The notes under the pieces are model-generated. The model was not told where the DNA came from, made no database searches, and saw nothing but the letters and a program-made list of their open reading frames with translations. Both the position numbers and the translations under genes were made by a program. Positions 1 through 9,569 of a DNA stretch of 64,000 nucleotides are shown in pieces (position 1 is the first letter of the stretch; the number at the start of each line of letters is the position of its first letter). The stretch comes from Alcaligenaceae bacterium (lineage in GTDB: Bacteria; Pseudomonadota; Gammaproteobacteria; Burkholderiales; Burkholderiaceae_B): contig JACCEP010000004.1 in NCBI GenBank assembly GCA_013416395.1, forward strand, positions 124,001 to 188,000, in the 5' to 3' direction.

Positions 1-2
1 GT

Positions 3-761
3 GGAAACATCGGTTCGGCAGAAGTAGCCAAATCCAAGCCCAATGGAAACACTATTTTGCTCGCAGCCAGTGGCAATATGTCTGTTAATCAGACCTTGTT
101 CAAAAACCTGCAGTACGATCCGATCAAAGATTTTGCTCCTATTATTCAAATATCAAAGTTTCCGTTGGTACTGGAAGTTAGCGAAAAAAACCCGATTACG
201 TCGGTGCAGGAATACATTGATTTTTCAAAGGCAAACCCTGAGTCTGTCACCTTTGGGTCTGCCGGCAATGGATCGCCGCAGCATCTGGGGGGAGAGTTAT
301 TCAAAAAGGTAACGGGTGCGTCACTGCAGCATGTTCCTTACAAAGGTGCCGGCCCGGCTTTGACGGATTTAATGGGTGGTCATATCACCAGTATGTTTGA
401 TATTCTGGGCAGCTCCATGCAGCACATACAAGGTGGTGTATTCAGACCATTGGCAGTAACCACCGCCAAGCGCTCAGCACAGCTACCAAATGTTCCTACC
501 ATGCAAGAGTCTGGTGTAGATGGCTTTGATTATTATGCTTGGCACGGCATTGTGGCTGCAGCAGGTACGCCAGAACCCATTATCGTAAAGTACAACACGG
601 CCCTGAACGAAATATTTCAGGATCCCGAGTTTGCCAAGAAATGGGAAGGCATAGGCAGCGAAGTGGTTGGTGGCACACCGGAGCAATTTATGCAGCTGGT
701 CTTGTCCGAAGCCGACCGACTGGGAGTCCTGGTAAAAGAGCTAAATATTCAGCTCGATTGA
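3..761 (+). CDS. Bug/TctC-family tripartite tricarboxylate receptor (5'-truncated)
   Basis: This is the C-terminal part, about 252 residues, of a periplasmic solute receptor of the Bug/TctC family, which binds carboxylates for tripartite tricarboxylate transporters. The frame is open to the left edge, so the start and signal peptide lie outside the window. Family features visible are the segment around SAGNGSPQHLGGELF, the BVPYKGAGPALTDLMGGHI-like loop (VPYKGAGPAL, about positions 340-380) and a C-terminal EADRLGVLVKELNI tail. No TctA/TctB membrane gene is visible beside it, as is usual for the many orphan Bug genes of Alcaligenaceae. The ligand cannot be told from sequence. Confidence 0.93.
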   Translation, partial: GNIGSAEVAKSKPNGNTILLAASGNMSVNQTLFKNLQYDPIKDFAPIIQISKFPLVLEVSEKNPITSVQEYIDFSKANPESVTFGSAGNGSPQHLGGELFKKVTGASLQHVPYKGAGPALTDLMGGHITSMFDILGSSMQHIQGGVFRPLAVTTAKRSAQLPNVPTMQESGVDGFDYYAWHGIVAAAGTPEPIIVKYNTALNEIFQDPEFAKKWEGIGSEVVGGTPEQFMQLVLSEADRLGVLVKELNIQLD

Positions 762-872
762 TCGGCGTAAAACTAAGCAGTGCGCCCGTCTGAGCGCAGG
801 GCCTCATTGTTCAACGCGAGGCCTTGCCAGACAATTTTTATTTTGAATTTGATCAGGGGTAGTTAAACAAAC

Positions 873-2432
873 GTGGCCGTCTCGTCTACCCCATGTATCT
901 CTGAACACACCGATGTTGCGATGTATTACCGTCCCAAGCTAGGCCTGGAAATGGAAATGGTGGTGGTTGATGCCGTCACAGGTGCCAGTTTGCCTGTGGA
1001 GTCGTATTTTGACTCGTTAATGGCTATCAAAAGGGCGCGCGGTCAGGTGTGTGAGCCAATTTTTATCGACCAACGCTGTGTGGGCACCCACACCCCACTC
1101 GCAGAGTGTGGCCTGGACAATGGCTTTAACTTGCTTGAAACGGCTATGGCACCTGTGGCAGGCGGAAAGGGCGGGCTGGACCGCCTGGCCGCCGTGGCAT
1201 ACCAAGAACTGGCCGATACGCAACAGGCGCTGAAAGTGGATGGGGCCTGCGTGCTGAACGCGTCGCAACACCCTGCTTGCCCACGGGATCAACGCTGGTA
1301 TCAAAGCGTGTGCGTTCCCCGCACTATTTATAACGAATTGCGGGGTTATAGAGGCTGGCATCATTGGGAGGGTATAGATGCCAAGGCCCAGAACGGTGCG
1401 AACACTTCGGTGGCCGTGGAGCACGCAGTGCTGGCACTGAACGTTGCGGTTGCACTGGCGCCGGCAAGTATTGCATTGTTTGCCAATAGCCCCCTGGAGT
1501 CGGGTGTGCCTGCTGGTTACAAAGAAAACCGCATGACACTCTGGGCCCGGGTTTTCGGGCCTGCGCGATTTCCGGGTGATCTGTTTTTGAGTATGTATCC
1601 GAAAAGAGCGTTTCATGACATGGCAGATTTTTTCAGCTGGATGTTTGGTCGCGGTACCGTCACACGTGGTTTGCCCATGAACGCCTCGTACGATTACAAG
1701 GCTGCGCCAGTTGTTATTTTGGATGAGGCCCCCAGCTTGATGGCGTTTCTGCAGTCGTCGCAATGGCCGGGGCGACGCACCGATACGGGGCAGACAGTGT
1801 TACTGCAGCCCCATGCCCATCATGTCGAGTATTCACAAATTGGTCAGTTTCTGGACGCCCGCTTGCGCTATAGGCTAGACCGGCTTCCGGCACTGGAAGA
1901 AATTATGCAGGCCTGGCGGCAAGACGGCGGGCTGGAGTCTCTGTTTGCCGCTCATGGTGCGCAGACCTATATTGAGGCGCGGGCACCTGGGGCAGTGTTT
2001 GCCGATGCGGCGTTGATTGAAGAGGCAGGTACCGATGTCGCCTACAGTGTGCTGCTGTCGCCCTCTGCACTTCAGGCCGGCTTGCTGGCCAATCTGGACG
2101 AGGCCTGGCGCCTGGTGACAGATCGCGGCTGGCAAACACTTGGAAGTCTGCGCCTTCCTGCCATGCGTGCCGGTATGGATGATCCCAGTGTGCGGACTTT
2201 GTGCACAGACGTACTTGCTGTGGCCAAAGCCGGGCTGGATAAAACCGAAGAACACTGGCTTGCGTATCCGGACTTCGTTCTGGCCAGCGGGCGCAGTGCC
2301 GCAGACAGGCAGCTGGACACATGGATGGCTGCCCGTGGCACCGAGGCGCAGAAACTGGCCGCGCTGCAGGCCAGGCATGTGGCATTGCATCCTGCACAGT
2401 TTGGGGCTATGCCCAACCAAAAGCACGTTTAA
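873..2432 (+). CDS. Glutamate-cysteine ligase family (GCS2-type) protein
   Basis: A 519-residue protein of the GCS2/carboxylate-amine ligase type, enzymes that join glutamate or a related acid to an amine with ATP. The N-terminal LGLEMEMVVVDA segment (about residues 25-36) matches the acidic glutamate/metal-binding opening of the family. A second acidic region (ECGLDNGFNLLETAM) and an ENRMTLWARVFGPARFPGD stretch fit the catalytic core. The start taken is GTG at 873 with a GGGG stretch upstream; ATG at 921, just before the conserved block, is an alternative. It stands alone between a Bug receptor and the partner-switching block. Whether it makes gamma-glutamylcysteine or another product is unknown. 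Confidence 0.8.
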   Translation: MAVSSTPCISEHTDVAMYYRPKLGLEMEMVVVDAVTGASLPVESYFDSLMAIKRARGQVCEPIFIDQRCVGTHTPLAECGLDNGFNLLETAMAPVAGGKGGLDRLAAVAYQELADTQQALKVDGACVLNASQHPACPRDQRWYQSVCVPRTIYNELRGYRGWHHWEGIDAKAQNGANTSVAVEHAVLALNVAVALAPASIALFANSPLESGVPAGYKENRMTLWARVFGPARFPGDLFLSMYPKRAFHDMADFFSWMFGRGTVTRGLPMNASYDYKAAPVVILDEAPSLMAFLQSSQWPGRRTDTGQTVLLQPHAHHVEYSQIGQFLDARLRYRLDRLPALEEIMQAWRQDGGLESLFAAHGAQTYIEARAPGAVFADAALIEEAGTDVAYSVLLSPSALQAGLLANLDEAWRLVTDRGWQTLGSLRLPAMRAGMDDPSVRTLCTDVLAVAKAGLDKTEEHWLAYPDFVLASGRSAADRQLDTWMAARGTEAQKLAALQARHVALHPAQFGAMPNQKHV

Positions 2433-2590
2433 TAGGGGTAGCCTACCAGCCGGCGGTGCAGTTGGAGTGTGTTTAGACTTTTACGCCGCCCGACGGGGTA
2501 GCCTCGCTTGCCCGTTGCGCAGTCTGGCATCAGGCCCTCCAAACTGCCCCGGCTGAGGGTGGCTCATCCGCGCCTGTGCCGTGCTAGCCG

Positions 2591-3769
2591 TTAAGGGGCG
2601 ATTTCATAAACTTCGTCAGCGGCGAGCAGAATGTCGACGGGCGGATCAAAACCGATGATGCGCGCGGTGCCCAGATTAAGCGCAATCTTGGGTGGATCTA
2701 CCCATAGCTGGCTGAGCTGTCTGGGTTTGGCACCATTAAATATGCGTGCGATGGTCTCGGCGTGAAACAGGCCCACATAGGTCGTATCGGCCTGCGCCAG
2801 GCTCAGCAGTATGCCTTGCTCAACTTCTTTGGATCCTGCCATTGAAAAACTGGGTATCTTGGCTTTTTCGAAAATATGGGCAACTGATCTGACCGAGGTC
2901 AGGGTGACGCCACGATGCGTGGTCACATAGACGGCTTCCACGTTCTGGTCGGCAAGCTGCTGGTAGCATTTTAATGCGTTGTCTATGGCTGCTTCGGTGG
3001 AGATGCTGCTCGATTGTGCATGGCAACGACGAATAGTGAAATCAAGCTCGCGACCTACCTGTTCCACGGCGCTGACCGCCGCATACGTGCGGCCGGCTTC
3101 GCTGTCTTCATAAACGATGCCCAGTTCTTTGAATGGAACAATCTCGTGAAAAAGCCTTACCTGGCGCTGATAGCGTTCAGGCTCTATGCGTGTATGCAGA
3201 TTGTCACGCCCACTGTCAGCAGCGCTGTCGGCGATCTTGGCCGCCAGCGGGTCGCTGGTCGAGCCGACGATGGTGGGTACGGGGGGCCCGATCTCACGCA
3301 TATCCTGACCCGCCCAGGTGCCCATGGCAATGATCAGGTCAATGTCGTGTTTGTTTTCTATACGTTGGGCTATTGCTTGCCGCATGGGCGCGCGTTGCTC
3401 CGCATCGAAGTTGCCGGGTTGCCACCAGGCGTCTTTGACCAGCTCCAGATACTTGCTTTGCGTATGCTGGCTTAGCCAGATCCATAGCTCGTGACCGCTT
3501 AGCCCTCGGGGCATGTCAGCGTCTAGTGTTAGCCAGCCCAGGCGTTGTAGGCCTTGAATGACTGCCGCCAGTGTTGCTGGGTATTCAGAGTAATCACCGC
3601 TTTCCACGTAGCCGATGCGCCAGCGTGAGCCGTCGGGTTTGTTAACGGGGGTGGTCTTGAAAACTTGCGCGGGTGTGCCTGGTTCGCTCGTGGATACGGG
3701 CTGTGCTGCCAGAGTAGCCGTGCACAGCCCCATGAGGATGAAGATGATGGCAATAAGGCGTGAAATCAT
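2591..3769 (-). CDS. Periplasmic ABC_sub_bind (TrpX-like) substrate-binding protein
   Basis: A 392-residue exported protein of the ABC_sub_bind type (PF04392-like). It has a signal peptide (MISRLIAIIFILMGLCTATLAAQ), then two alpha/beta lobes. Characteristic strings are WRIGYVESGDYSEYP, DLIIAMGTWAGQD, VPTIVGSTSDPLAAKIADS, KELGIVYEDSEAGRTYA and PSFSMAGSKEVEQGILLSLAQ. Such proteins normally deliver ligands to ABC importers, but no permease or ATPase gene is adjacent. Its start codon overlaps the stop of the upstream phosphatase gene by 4 nt (ATGA), which indicates translational coupling. The likely job, by inference, is a periplasmic ligand sensor for the Cache-SpoIIE phosphatase. Confidence 0.88.
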   Translation of the reverse strand: MISRLIAIIFILMGLCTATLAAQPVSTSEPGTPAQVFKTTPVNKPDGSRWRIGYVESGDYSEYPATLAAVIQGLQRLGWLTLDADMPRGLSGHELWIWLSQHTQSKYLELVKDAWWQPGNFDAEQRAPMRQAIAQRIENKHDIDLIIAMGTWAGQDMREIGPPVPTIVGSTSDPLAAKIADSAADSGRDNLHTRIEPERYQRQVRLFHEIVPFKELGIVYEDSEAGRTYAAVSAVEQVGRELDFTIRRCHAQSSSISTEAAIDNALKCYQQLADQNVEAVYVTTHRGVTLTSVRSVAHIFEKAKIPSFSMAGSKEVEQGILLSLAQADTTYVGLFHAETIARIFNGAKPRQLSQLWVDPPKIALNLGTARIIGFDPPVDILLAADEVYEIAP

Positions 3770-5781
3770 GGTGCGGCCCTTTTTGCTGCAATGACGGTGA
3801 TATCGTCCGATTGGTCTGTATCGTCGGCGAACCGGCGCACGTCGTCAATCAGGCCCTGCGTGGTCACTTGTACAGCGACCGGCTTCTTGTGCGCCAGAAA
3901 GCTGAACAGTTTGGGTTCGCCATAGAGCTGGCCCGCAGGGTTTAGCGCTTCCGTGACGCCGTCGGTGTAGCCCAATACGGTTTCACCGACCTCAAGAACG
4001 GTAGAGAAATGACGGTAAGGTATACCTTCTTGCACACCACAGGCGGGGCCGCTGCGGCCTTCTAGCATGCGCAACTCGCCGTCGGCCTGCAAAATACACA
4101 TTGGCGGGTGCCCGCCATTGGCCCACGTTAACTCGCCCGTGTCCAGGTCGATAACGGCCAGCACCAGCGTCACAAACATCATGTTGGGGTTGTTTTCCGA
4201 CAGACGGTTATTGACGCGCTCCATAAGCAAGGCAGGGTCAGTTTCGTCTTCGGCACAGGCTCTGATCAGGGTGCGCGTTACCGCCATGAACAGGGCCGCC
4301 GGAACACCCTTGTCAGATACGTCGCCAATGACGAAGCACAGCTTTCCGTTGTTGAGCAGAAAATAATCGTAGAGATCACCACCCACTTCTTTTGCGGGGA
4401 GCATGGTGGCGTATAAGTCTATTTTTTTCAGAATGTCGGGGGGCAGTGGCACGGGCAGCAGCCCCATCTGGATGTCGCGCGCGATATTCAGTTCGCTTTC
4501 CAGGCGTTCCCGGCTAGAGGTTTCGCGCAGCAGGTGGGCGATGTTTTCACGCAGCTTCTTGTCCATAAAGATAAACGTCGAAGCCAGCCTGCCTACCTCG
4601 TCTGGCTGTTTGTTTGGCAACTGGGCGATATGGCCGGGGATGTTAGCCGCCGCACTTAAGTCTTGGTCTGGCAGCTTGCGTGCAAAGAGGGTTAACTGCT
4701 GCAGTGGGCGCGTAATACGTGCCGATAGAAGCCACGCGACAATCAAAGAGATCAGCAGTATCCCAAGAAAGTACACGCTCAGCCTTTTGAGCAATTGGGT
4801 AGCAGGCCGAGTCAGGTCATCGTTGGGAACGGCCGCGACGATGGTCCAGCCCAGCGGCTTAAAGTGGGCGGCGCTGATTTGCCAGACGTTTTGGCTGGCC
4901 TGACTGTCGAAGGAAAACTTGGCAATTTCGCCGCGAGTGGAAATAGTGCGCAACAGGTCGAGCAGGGTCTGCCCACTGTTCGCGTCACGTTCGCTCAGCA
5001 GGCCAGCTTGCCGCTCGGGCAGGGGGGAAACGAGCTGGCCGTTATTTTGGACAATAAAGGCAAAACCTGAGTCGGCCAGACGTAGCGAAACCAAAGCCTC
5101 TCTGACGGCGGTCTCCATTTCCGTGCGCCTGCGTTCGAACTGGCTGGAAATATCGAGCGCGTTGTCGGTAATGGCGAAAATCCAGTCCCATGGCTCGAAA
5201 TACGAAAAATAGGCGTAGCGTAGTTCGTCTTTGTTGTCGGCTACCGGCCAGCGATAGATGGCAAAACTCTGACCTGTGGTACGGGCCTCTTGGTAAGCCG
5301 AGGCAGCGAGCGGGTGCCCCTTGAAGTCTTGCAGGCCCGACAAATTCATGCCCAATAGATCGGGGCTGCCACTGGCGATGACATTGAGCTTGTGATCGAA
5401 GATAAAGCTGAATCGCTGATCACTTAGCGGTAGCGTGTTGATCCAGTGCTTGGCAAGCTCGCGGGCCTGGTCTGCGCTGAGCTGCCCGTTCGCGACCTGT
5501 TCTGCATACATGTTCAACACGGATCGTATGGTCGCGCCCAGTTGCACGAGATGAGTACGACCGTTGCGCACCGTGCTGATCTTGTCGGAGAGCAAGGCAC
5601 CCCAACGCGCCTCGCTATCGCGTATAAGCAGGTTGAGCACGTTCGTGACGGCCTGCTGCTCGTTGGCGATGACGCTGCGGGTAACGTTGCGCTGTGTGAC
5701 CAGCATGACGGTGACAGCGCCCAGGAGCAGCGTCATGCCAACCAGCAGGAAGATTTTGCTGCGCAGCGATGTCAATCGCAT
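3766..5781 (-). CDS. Cache-HAMP-SpoIIE (PP2C) serine phosphatase, RsbU-like
   Basis: A 671-residue inner-membrane phosphatase expected to dephosphorylate a STAS anti-anti-sigma protein. The order is: TM near residues 8-28, a large periplasmic double-Cache region to about 335, a second TM (VYFLGILLISLIVAWLL), a HAMP segment (RITRPLQQLTLFARKL), a short coiled linker, then a SpoIIE/PP2C domain from about 440. Metal-binding acids are visible in GGDLYDYF, IGDVSDKGVPAALFM, GYTDGVTEAL and QSDDITVIAAKR. The sole partner gene downstream overlaps by 4 nt. The STAS and kinase partners lie at 12146 and 9570. The gene is divergent from the MFS gene at 5965, sharing a 183-bp intergenic region. Confidence 0.93.
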   Translation of the reverse strand: MRLTSLRSKIFLLVGMTLLLGAVTVMLVTQRNVTRSVIANEQQAVTNVLNLLIRDSEARWGALLSDKISTVRNGRTHLVQLGATIRSVLNMYAEQVANGQLSADQARELAKHWINTLPLSDQRFSFIFDHKLNVIASGSPDLLGMNLSGLQDFKGHPLAASAYQEARTTGQSFAIYRWPVADNKDELRYAYFSYFEPWDWIFAITDNALDISSQFERRRTEMETAVREALVSLRLADSGFAFIVQNNGQLVSPLPERQAGLLSERDANSGQTLLDLLRTISTRGEIAKFSFDSQASQNVWQISAAHFKPLGWTIVAAVPNDDLTRPATQLLKRLSVYFLGILLISLIVAWLLSARITRPLQQLTLFARKLPDQDLSAAANIPGHIAQLPNKQPDEVGRLASTFIFMDKKLRENIAHLLRETSSRERLESELNIARDIQMGLLPVPLPPDILKKIDLYATMLPAKEVGGDLYDYFLLNNGKLCFVIGDVSDKGVPAALFMAVTRTLIRACAEDETDPALLMERVNNRLSENNPNMMFVTLVLAVIDLDTGELTWANGGHPPMCILQADGELRMLEGRSGPACGVQEGIPYRHFSTVLEVGETVLGYTDGVTEALNPAGQLYGEPKLFSFLAHKKPVAVQVTTQGLIDDVRRFADDTDQSDDITVIAAKRAAP

Positions 5782-5964
5782 AATTAGCGGCTCACGCTGG
5801 GAAGTTGGGGCGGCAAGGCCGACCGTAAAGTATGCATTTGAATTTGATTGTAAATTACTATTGCATGGCTGGCCCCGTTCGTTTTAAGGGCAGTAGCGTG
5901 CACCTGCGTGGCTAAGCACGGCCTAAAGAACAACAACATATGAAGAGGCGTTACGCAAAACACG

Positions 5965-8406
5965 ATGACAGCGGATCACGAACCAGCCCTTAAACAACCA
6001 CGCCGCAGGCCGTTGCGTGACGTGCTGTTAGCTTGCATGGTAGTGCTTTTGCTGGCGCAGGGGCTAATTGGTGCGCTCAGCCTTTCGGCCTTAAATCGCC
6101 TGACCACTGACAATACCGCCGAACGCATTGAACTGCTGGCCCGGCGAACATCTTCTCAAATCCAGACCGGCATGGCGCTGGGCAAGCCCCTGGCCCAGTT
6201 CTTCGGGCTATCTTCATTGCTGGATCAGCTTAAAGAGCAGGTTCCTGATTTCGCTGCGGCCAGTGTTTTTCTGATTAATGGGCAGGAGTTGGCGTCGGTG
6301 GGCGAGGTGCACAATTTCCATCGCCTGCTGCAGGCGCTGTCGTCAGGGCGCACCGGGAGCAACGGCGTGTCGCGCCTGTCTTCGGGGGCGGTCAGCGTGT
6401 CTGACGCGCAGGGCATACGTGTTGCGGTCCCGTTAATTCAGCCCGATGGTGTGCTTGTCGGAGCCGTGGTATTGCGGGTTGAACCCACGGATATGCAGCA
6501 AGGCAGCCTGCTGCGTAACAACATCCTGGTGCTGGGGCTGTCAACGCTGGTGGCAGCCTTGTTGCTGGCATTGACCTTTCGTTATGCCATGCCACTGCAT
6601 CAGTTGGCGGCAGCAAGCAAAGCGCGCCTGCTGATCCCGCTGGTCATTCTGATGCTGGCGCAGGGCGCTTATGCCGCCTACACCATCCATACATTTCGTG
6701 ATGTCTGGGTAGGGGTTACGCAAGACAACACCCTAATTTTAGGGAGCGCCTTGCAGCACGATCTGAACCGTGTGTTGGGGTATGGTGTTGCGCCGACTTC
6801 GCTGCGCGGTGTAGAACAGCCTATGTCGCGTTTGGCGGCCTCCTTTCCGTTTATTTCGGAGCTGCGTCTGCTCGATGGGCAGGGCAAGCTGTTGAATCGT
6901 GCCAATGCGCAGGGGGCCATGGTGCTGCACGACGCGCAAGCGCTGCGAGACCCTTTGGTTTTTCCGCTCAGGGCAGACTCTCAAGGCCCTGTCCTGGCCA
7001 CGCTTCAGATCGGTCTCAATGAAGCGCAGATATCAGCGGGAGTGCGCGCGCGCGTTCTGGATGCGGCAACCGTGGTTGCCGTTGCCTTGGTGGCGGCCAT
7101 AGAGCTTTTGCTTCTGCTTGCTCTGCTCATGGACCGGGCGTTTTCAACGCGCATATCCGGTAAGAGTGGCGAACCCATAGGGCTGGATGACCAAACCAAT
7201 GTTGGTGCCCTTGTACGGCCCGTGATGTTCGGATTCTTGTTCGCCATGGCGCTGCCGCTTAGCTTCTTGCCCCTTTATGCAAAGTCTTTACTGACGAGCG
7301 TCGAGCCTGACCAGAGCGCAGCGCTGTTGATGGCGCTGCCCATAGCCGTCGAAATGGGTTGCGGCTTGCTTACCGCCTTGCTGGCAGGACGCTTGACGGA
7401 TAGACGAGGTTGGCAGTGGCCGGTGCTTGCAGGCCTTCTGGTGGCCGTGCTGGGAAATCTGTTTTGCGCACTGGCGGGTTCATTGGCCTGGTTCACCCTT
7501 GCCAGAGGGCTGGTAGGGCTGGGATATGGGCTGACCTGGATGGGTTTGCAAGGCTTTATCGTATTGCGGAGCCCGGCGGCCTATCGCGGTAGAAACATGG
7601 CCACGGTCATCGCCGGTCTGTTTGCCGGACATTTGTCGGGTGCTGCGGTGGGGGCCATGCTGGTGCAACAGGTGGGAGCGGCAGCGGTGTTTGCCATCGG
7701 TGCGTTGCTGTTGGTGCTGCCGACGCTGGGTGTCTTCACGTTGATGTGGCCATACCGGCATATGGCGGCGCAAAAAGTGGTTGGCTTCGTGGTGTCGCCC
7801 GTGGCGCGCTCCTGGCGGGCAGTGGGCGCTTTGCTGGGTACACGCGACTTCGGCATGCTGCTTGCCGGGTGTGTGATTCCGTTTTCCATTGCCCAGGTGG
7901 GTCTGCTGACCTATGCGCTGCCCCTGTATATGGAGGAGCAGGGTGCTACGTCGGCGAGTGTCGGTCGTATTTTGATGCTTTATGGGTTTTGCGTGATTTA
8001 CATTGGGCCCTGGATGGGCCGCATGGCAGACCGCAGTGCCTATAAAAAACAGTGGATTGTGCTGGGGGGTATTGTGGGGAGCGTGGGGCTGCTCAGCATG
8101 TATTTTGCCAGCGGTGTACTTGCTGCTGCGGTGGCGGTGGTACTGCTGGCGCTGGCGAGCTGTCTGGCTGGTGGTGCGCAGACCGTGTATATGCTGTCGC
8201 TCGATAGCGTGCACCACTACGGTGCCGGTGGTGCGACCAGCGTCATGCGTGCGGCTGACAAGTTCGGCCAGATGCTGGGACCATTGGCGGTAGGCGGGTT
8301 GTTCGCGTCTGTGGGCATATCGGGAGGCCTGGCCGTGACGGGTGCCTTTTATCTATTGGCGACCCTGGCTTTCTTGCTGGTGGCACCCAGGCTGGTCAAG
8401 GCATAG
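5965..8406 (+). CDS. MFS transporter with two N-terminal sensor-like periplasmic domains
   Basis: An 813-residue membrane protein about twice the normal MFS length. Residues 20-45 form a TM, followed by a periplasmic region (about 46-180), a TM pair near 188-242, a second periplasmic region (about 245-360) and another TM near 362-388. A complete 12-TM major facilitator domain then follows from about 410, with typical strings LLAGRLTDRRGWQWPV, LARGLVGLGYGLTWMGLQG and MGRMADRSAYKKQW. Both extra regions read like Cache-type sensory folds (for example FISELRLLDGQGKLLNRA). The ATG at 5965 has a poor ribosome site (AAGAGG about 17 nt upstream). The stop overlaps the convergent alr by 11 nt. Role in ligand-responsive transport is inferred. 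Confidence 0.85.
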   Translation: MTADHEPALKQPRRRPLRDVLLACMVVLLLAQGLIGALSLSALNRLTTDNTAERIELLARRTSSQIQTGMALGKPLAQFFGLSSLLDQLKEQVPDFAAASVFLINGQELASVGEVHNFHRLLQALSSGRTGSNGVSRLSSGAVSVSDAQGIRVAVPLIQPDGVLVGAVVLRVEPTDMQQGSLLRNNILVLGLSTLVAALLLALTFRYAMPLHQLAAASKARLLIPLVILMLAQGAYAAYTIHTFRDVWVGVTQDNTLILGSALQHDLNRVLGYGVAPTSLRGVEQPMSRLAASFPFISELRLLDGQGKLLNRANAQGAMVLHDAQALRDPLVFPLRADSQGPVLATLQIGLNEAQISAGVRARVLDAATVVAVALVAAIELLLLLALLMDRAFSTRISGKSGEPIGLDDQTNVGALVRPVMFGFLFAMALPLSFLPLYAKSLLTSVEPDQSAALLMALPIAVEMGCGLLTALLAGRLTDRRGWQWPVLAGLLVAVLGNLFCALAGSLAWFTLARGLVGLGYGLTWMGLQGFIVLRSPAAYRGRNMATVIAGLFAGHLSGAAVGAMLVQQVGAAAVFAIGALLLVLPTLGVFTLMWPYRHMAAQKVVGFVVSPVARSWRAVGALLGTRDFGMLLAGCVIPFSIAQVGLLTYALPLYMEEQGATSASVGRILMLYGFCVIYIGPWMGRMADRSAYKKQWIVLGGIVGSVGLLSMYFASGVLAAAVAVVLLALASCLAGGAQTVYMLSLDSVHHYGAGGATSVMRAADKFGQMLGPLAVGGLFASVGISGGLAVTGAFYLLATLAFLLVAPRLVKA

Positions 8407-9550
8407 CCAGGCGCGGCACGCGCGCTGTAAGTGCTGTACACAGCTGGGCAGGAATGGTGTCAGCCTGACGCGCTACGGTTTCTATCGGGAGCTCATGTGT
8501 GCCCCACAGGGTTACCATGGCATTGCAGCTGACGTCGGGAAGATCGCTTAAGTCTATAGTGAGTGTGTCCATGGATACCCTGCCGATAATCGTGGCTTTG
8601 CGCCCATATACCATGACTTCGCAGCCTTCAGCTAGCCCGCGCGGGTAGCCGTGGGCGTAGCCGCAGCGAACCAGCCCCACGCGTGTTTGCCGGGTAGCCT
8701 GAAAACGGCTGTTATAGCCCAGAAACTCCCCCGCCCCCAGAACCTGAATTCCATAAACAGGTGCTTGCAGAACCATGGCGGGCCGCAAGCCCAGATCATG
8801 GCCGCTCATGCCATGCAAAGGGCTGATACCGTACACGGCGATGCCGCTGCGTACCCAGTCTGTTGCGGCTGCGGCAGCGTGGTCTGAGAGTAGCGCTGCC
8901 GAATTCTCGGAGCATACCGAGCCTGGCATGCCGCCGATCAGCGCCTGAAAGGCCTGTCGCTCTTTGCGCAATTGCTCGGCAATTTCGGCGCTGGCATAGT
9001 GTTGCAGATGCCCCAGCCCCGCCAGACGGCCCTCGCGTAGGGCGGTCTGCAAAAATGCGTAGGCCTTGCGGTAGTCAGTCTGGTTGAAGCCTGCATGGTT
9101 CAGGCTTGCTCGAAACCGCAACCATACGTGGGGGGCAAAGCGAGGATTGAGGGCTGCGAGGTGCGCAAGCTGTTCAGCGTGATCGATGATGAGATGCAGC
9201 GGATACAGAACAGGGTCTTTAAGCTCTGCCCGACTGATCTGGGGGCTCATGGCCAAAATGGGGCCCGTCCAGCCCAGGGCCCGGCAGTGTCGCACGTCGT
9301 CGAGCGTGAGTACGGCCAGACCATCGGCGCTGCACAGACCGGGATAGGCAAGCTCCAGGGTATGGCCGTAGGCGTCCGCTTTGGCAACCGCCCATATGCG
9401 CGGAGTGTGGTTCGACTGGCCGTAGGTCAGCAGTTGGCGCAACCGTGCGATATTGTGCTTGATCGCAACATGATCAATGAGTGCGACAGGCGAAGCATGA
9501 CACGAATAGTTGTCCGCAGTGTTGGTGCAAGTGTGCGTATCGGTGGCCAT
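8396..9550 (-). CDS. alr: Alanine racemase
   Basis: A 384-residue PLP enzyme that interconverts L- and D-alanine for peptidoglycan. The PLP lysine is in AVAKADAYGH (about Lys57). The substrate-binding and second catalytic regions appear as RSGIAVYGISPLHG, GYNSRFQATRQTRVGLVRCGYAHGYPRG and GRVSMDTLTIDLSDL. The ATG at 9550 is preferred: it has an AGGAAG ribosome site and avoids a long overlap with the kinase gene. ATG at 9580 and a start at 9640 are also in frame. It is the last gene of an apparent three-gene unit with the NCS2-kinase fusion and the RsbW-like kinase. Such a setting is unusual for alr and may make it stress-regulated. This may be one of two racemases in the genome. Confidence 0.93.
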   Translation of the reverse strand: MATDTHTCTNTADNYSCHASPVALIDHVAIKHNIARLRQLLTYGQSNHTPRIWAVAKADAYGHTLELAYPGLCSADGLAVLTLDDVRHCRALGWTGPILAMSPQISRAELKDPVLYPLHLIIDHAEQLAHLAALNPRFAPHVWLRFRASLNHAGFNQTDYRKAYAFLQTALREGRLAGLGHLQHYASAEIAEQLRKERQAFQALIGGMPGSVCSENSAALLSDHAAAAATDWVRSGIAVYGISPLHGMSGHDLGLRPAMVLQAPVYGIQVLGAGEFLGYNSRFQATRQTRVGLVRCGYAHGYPRGLAEGCEVMVYGRKATIIGRVSMDTLTIDLSDLPDVSCNAMVTLWGTHELPIETVARQADTIPAQLCTALTARVPRLAMP

Positions 9551-9569
9551 GGCGTGTGTTTTCTTCCTG

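Noticed and set aside
1017-1763. Long minus-strand frame inside the GCS2-type gene
   Set aside because: It is the antisense shadow of a well-supported coding gene, with atypical composition.
2433-2590. A riboswitch or RNA gene in the gap after the GCS2-type gene
   Set aside because: The GGGGTAGCCT string occurs twice, but there is no conserved structure that I can recognise.
7480-8217. A 245-codon minus-strand frame inside the MFS gene
   Set aside because: Histidine/glutamine-rich shadow of the MFS coding strand.
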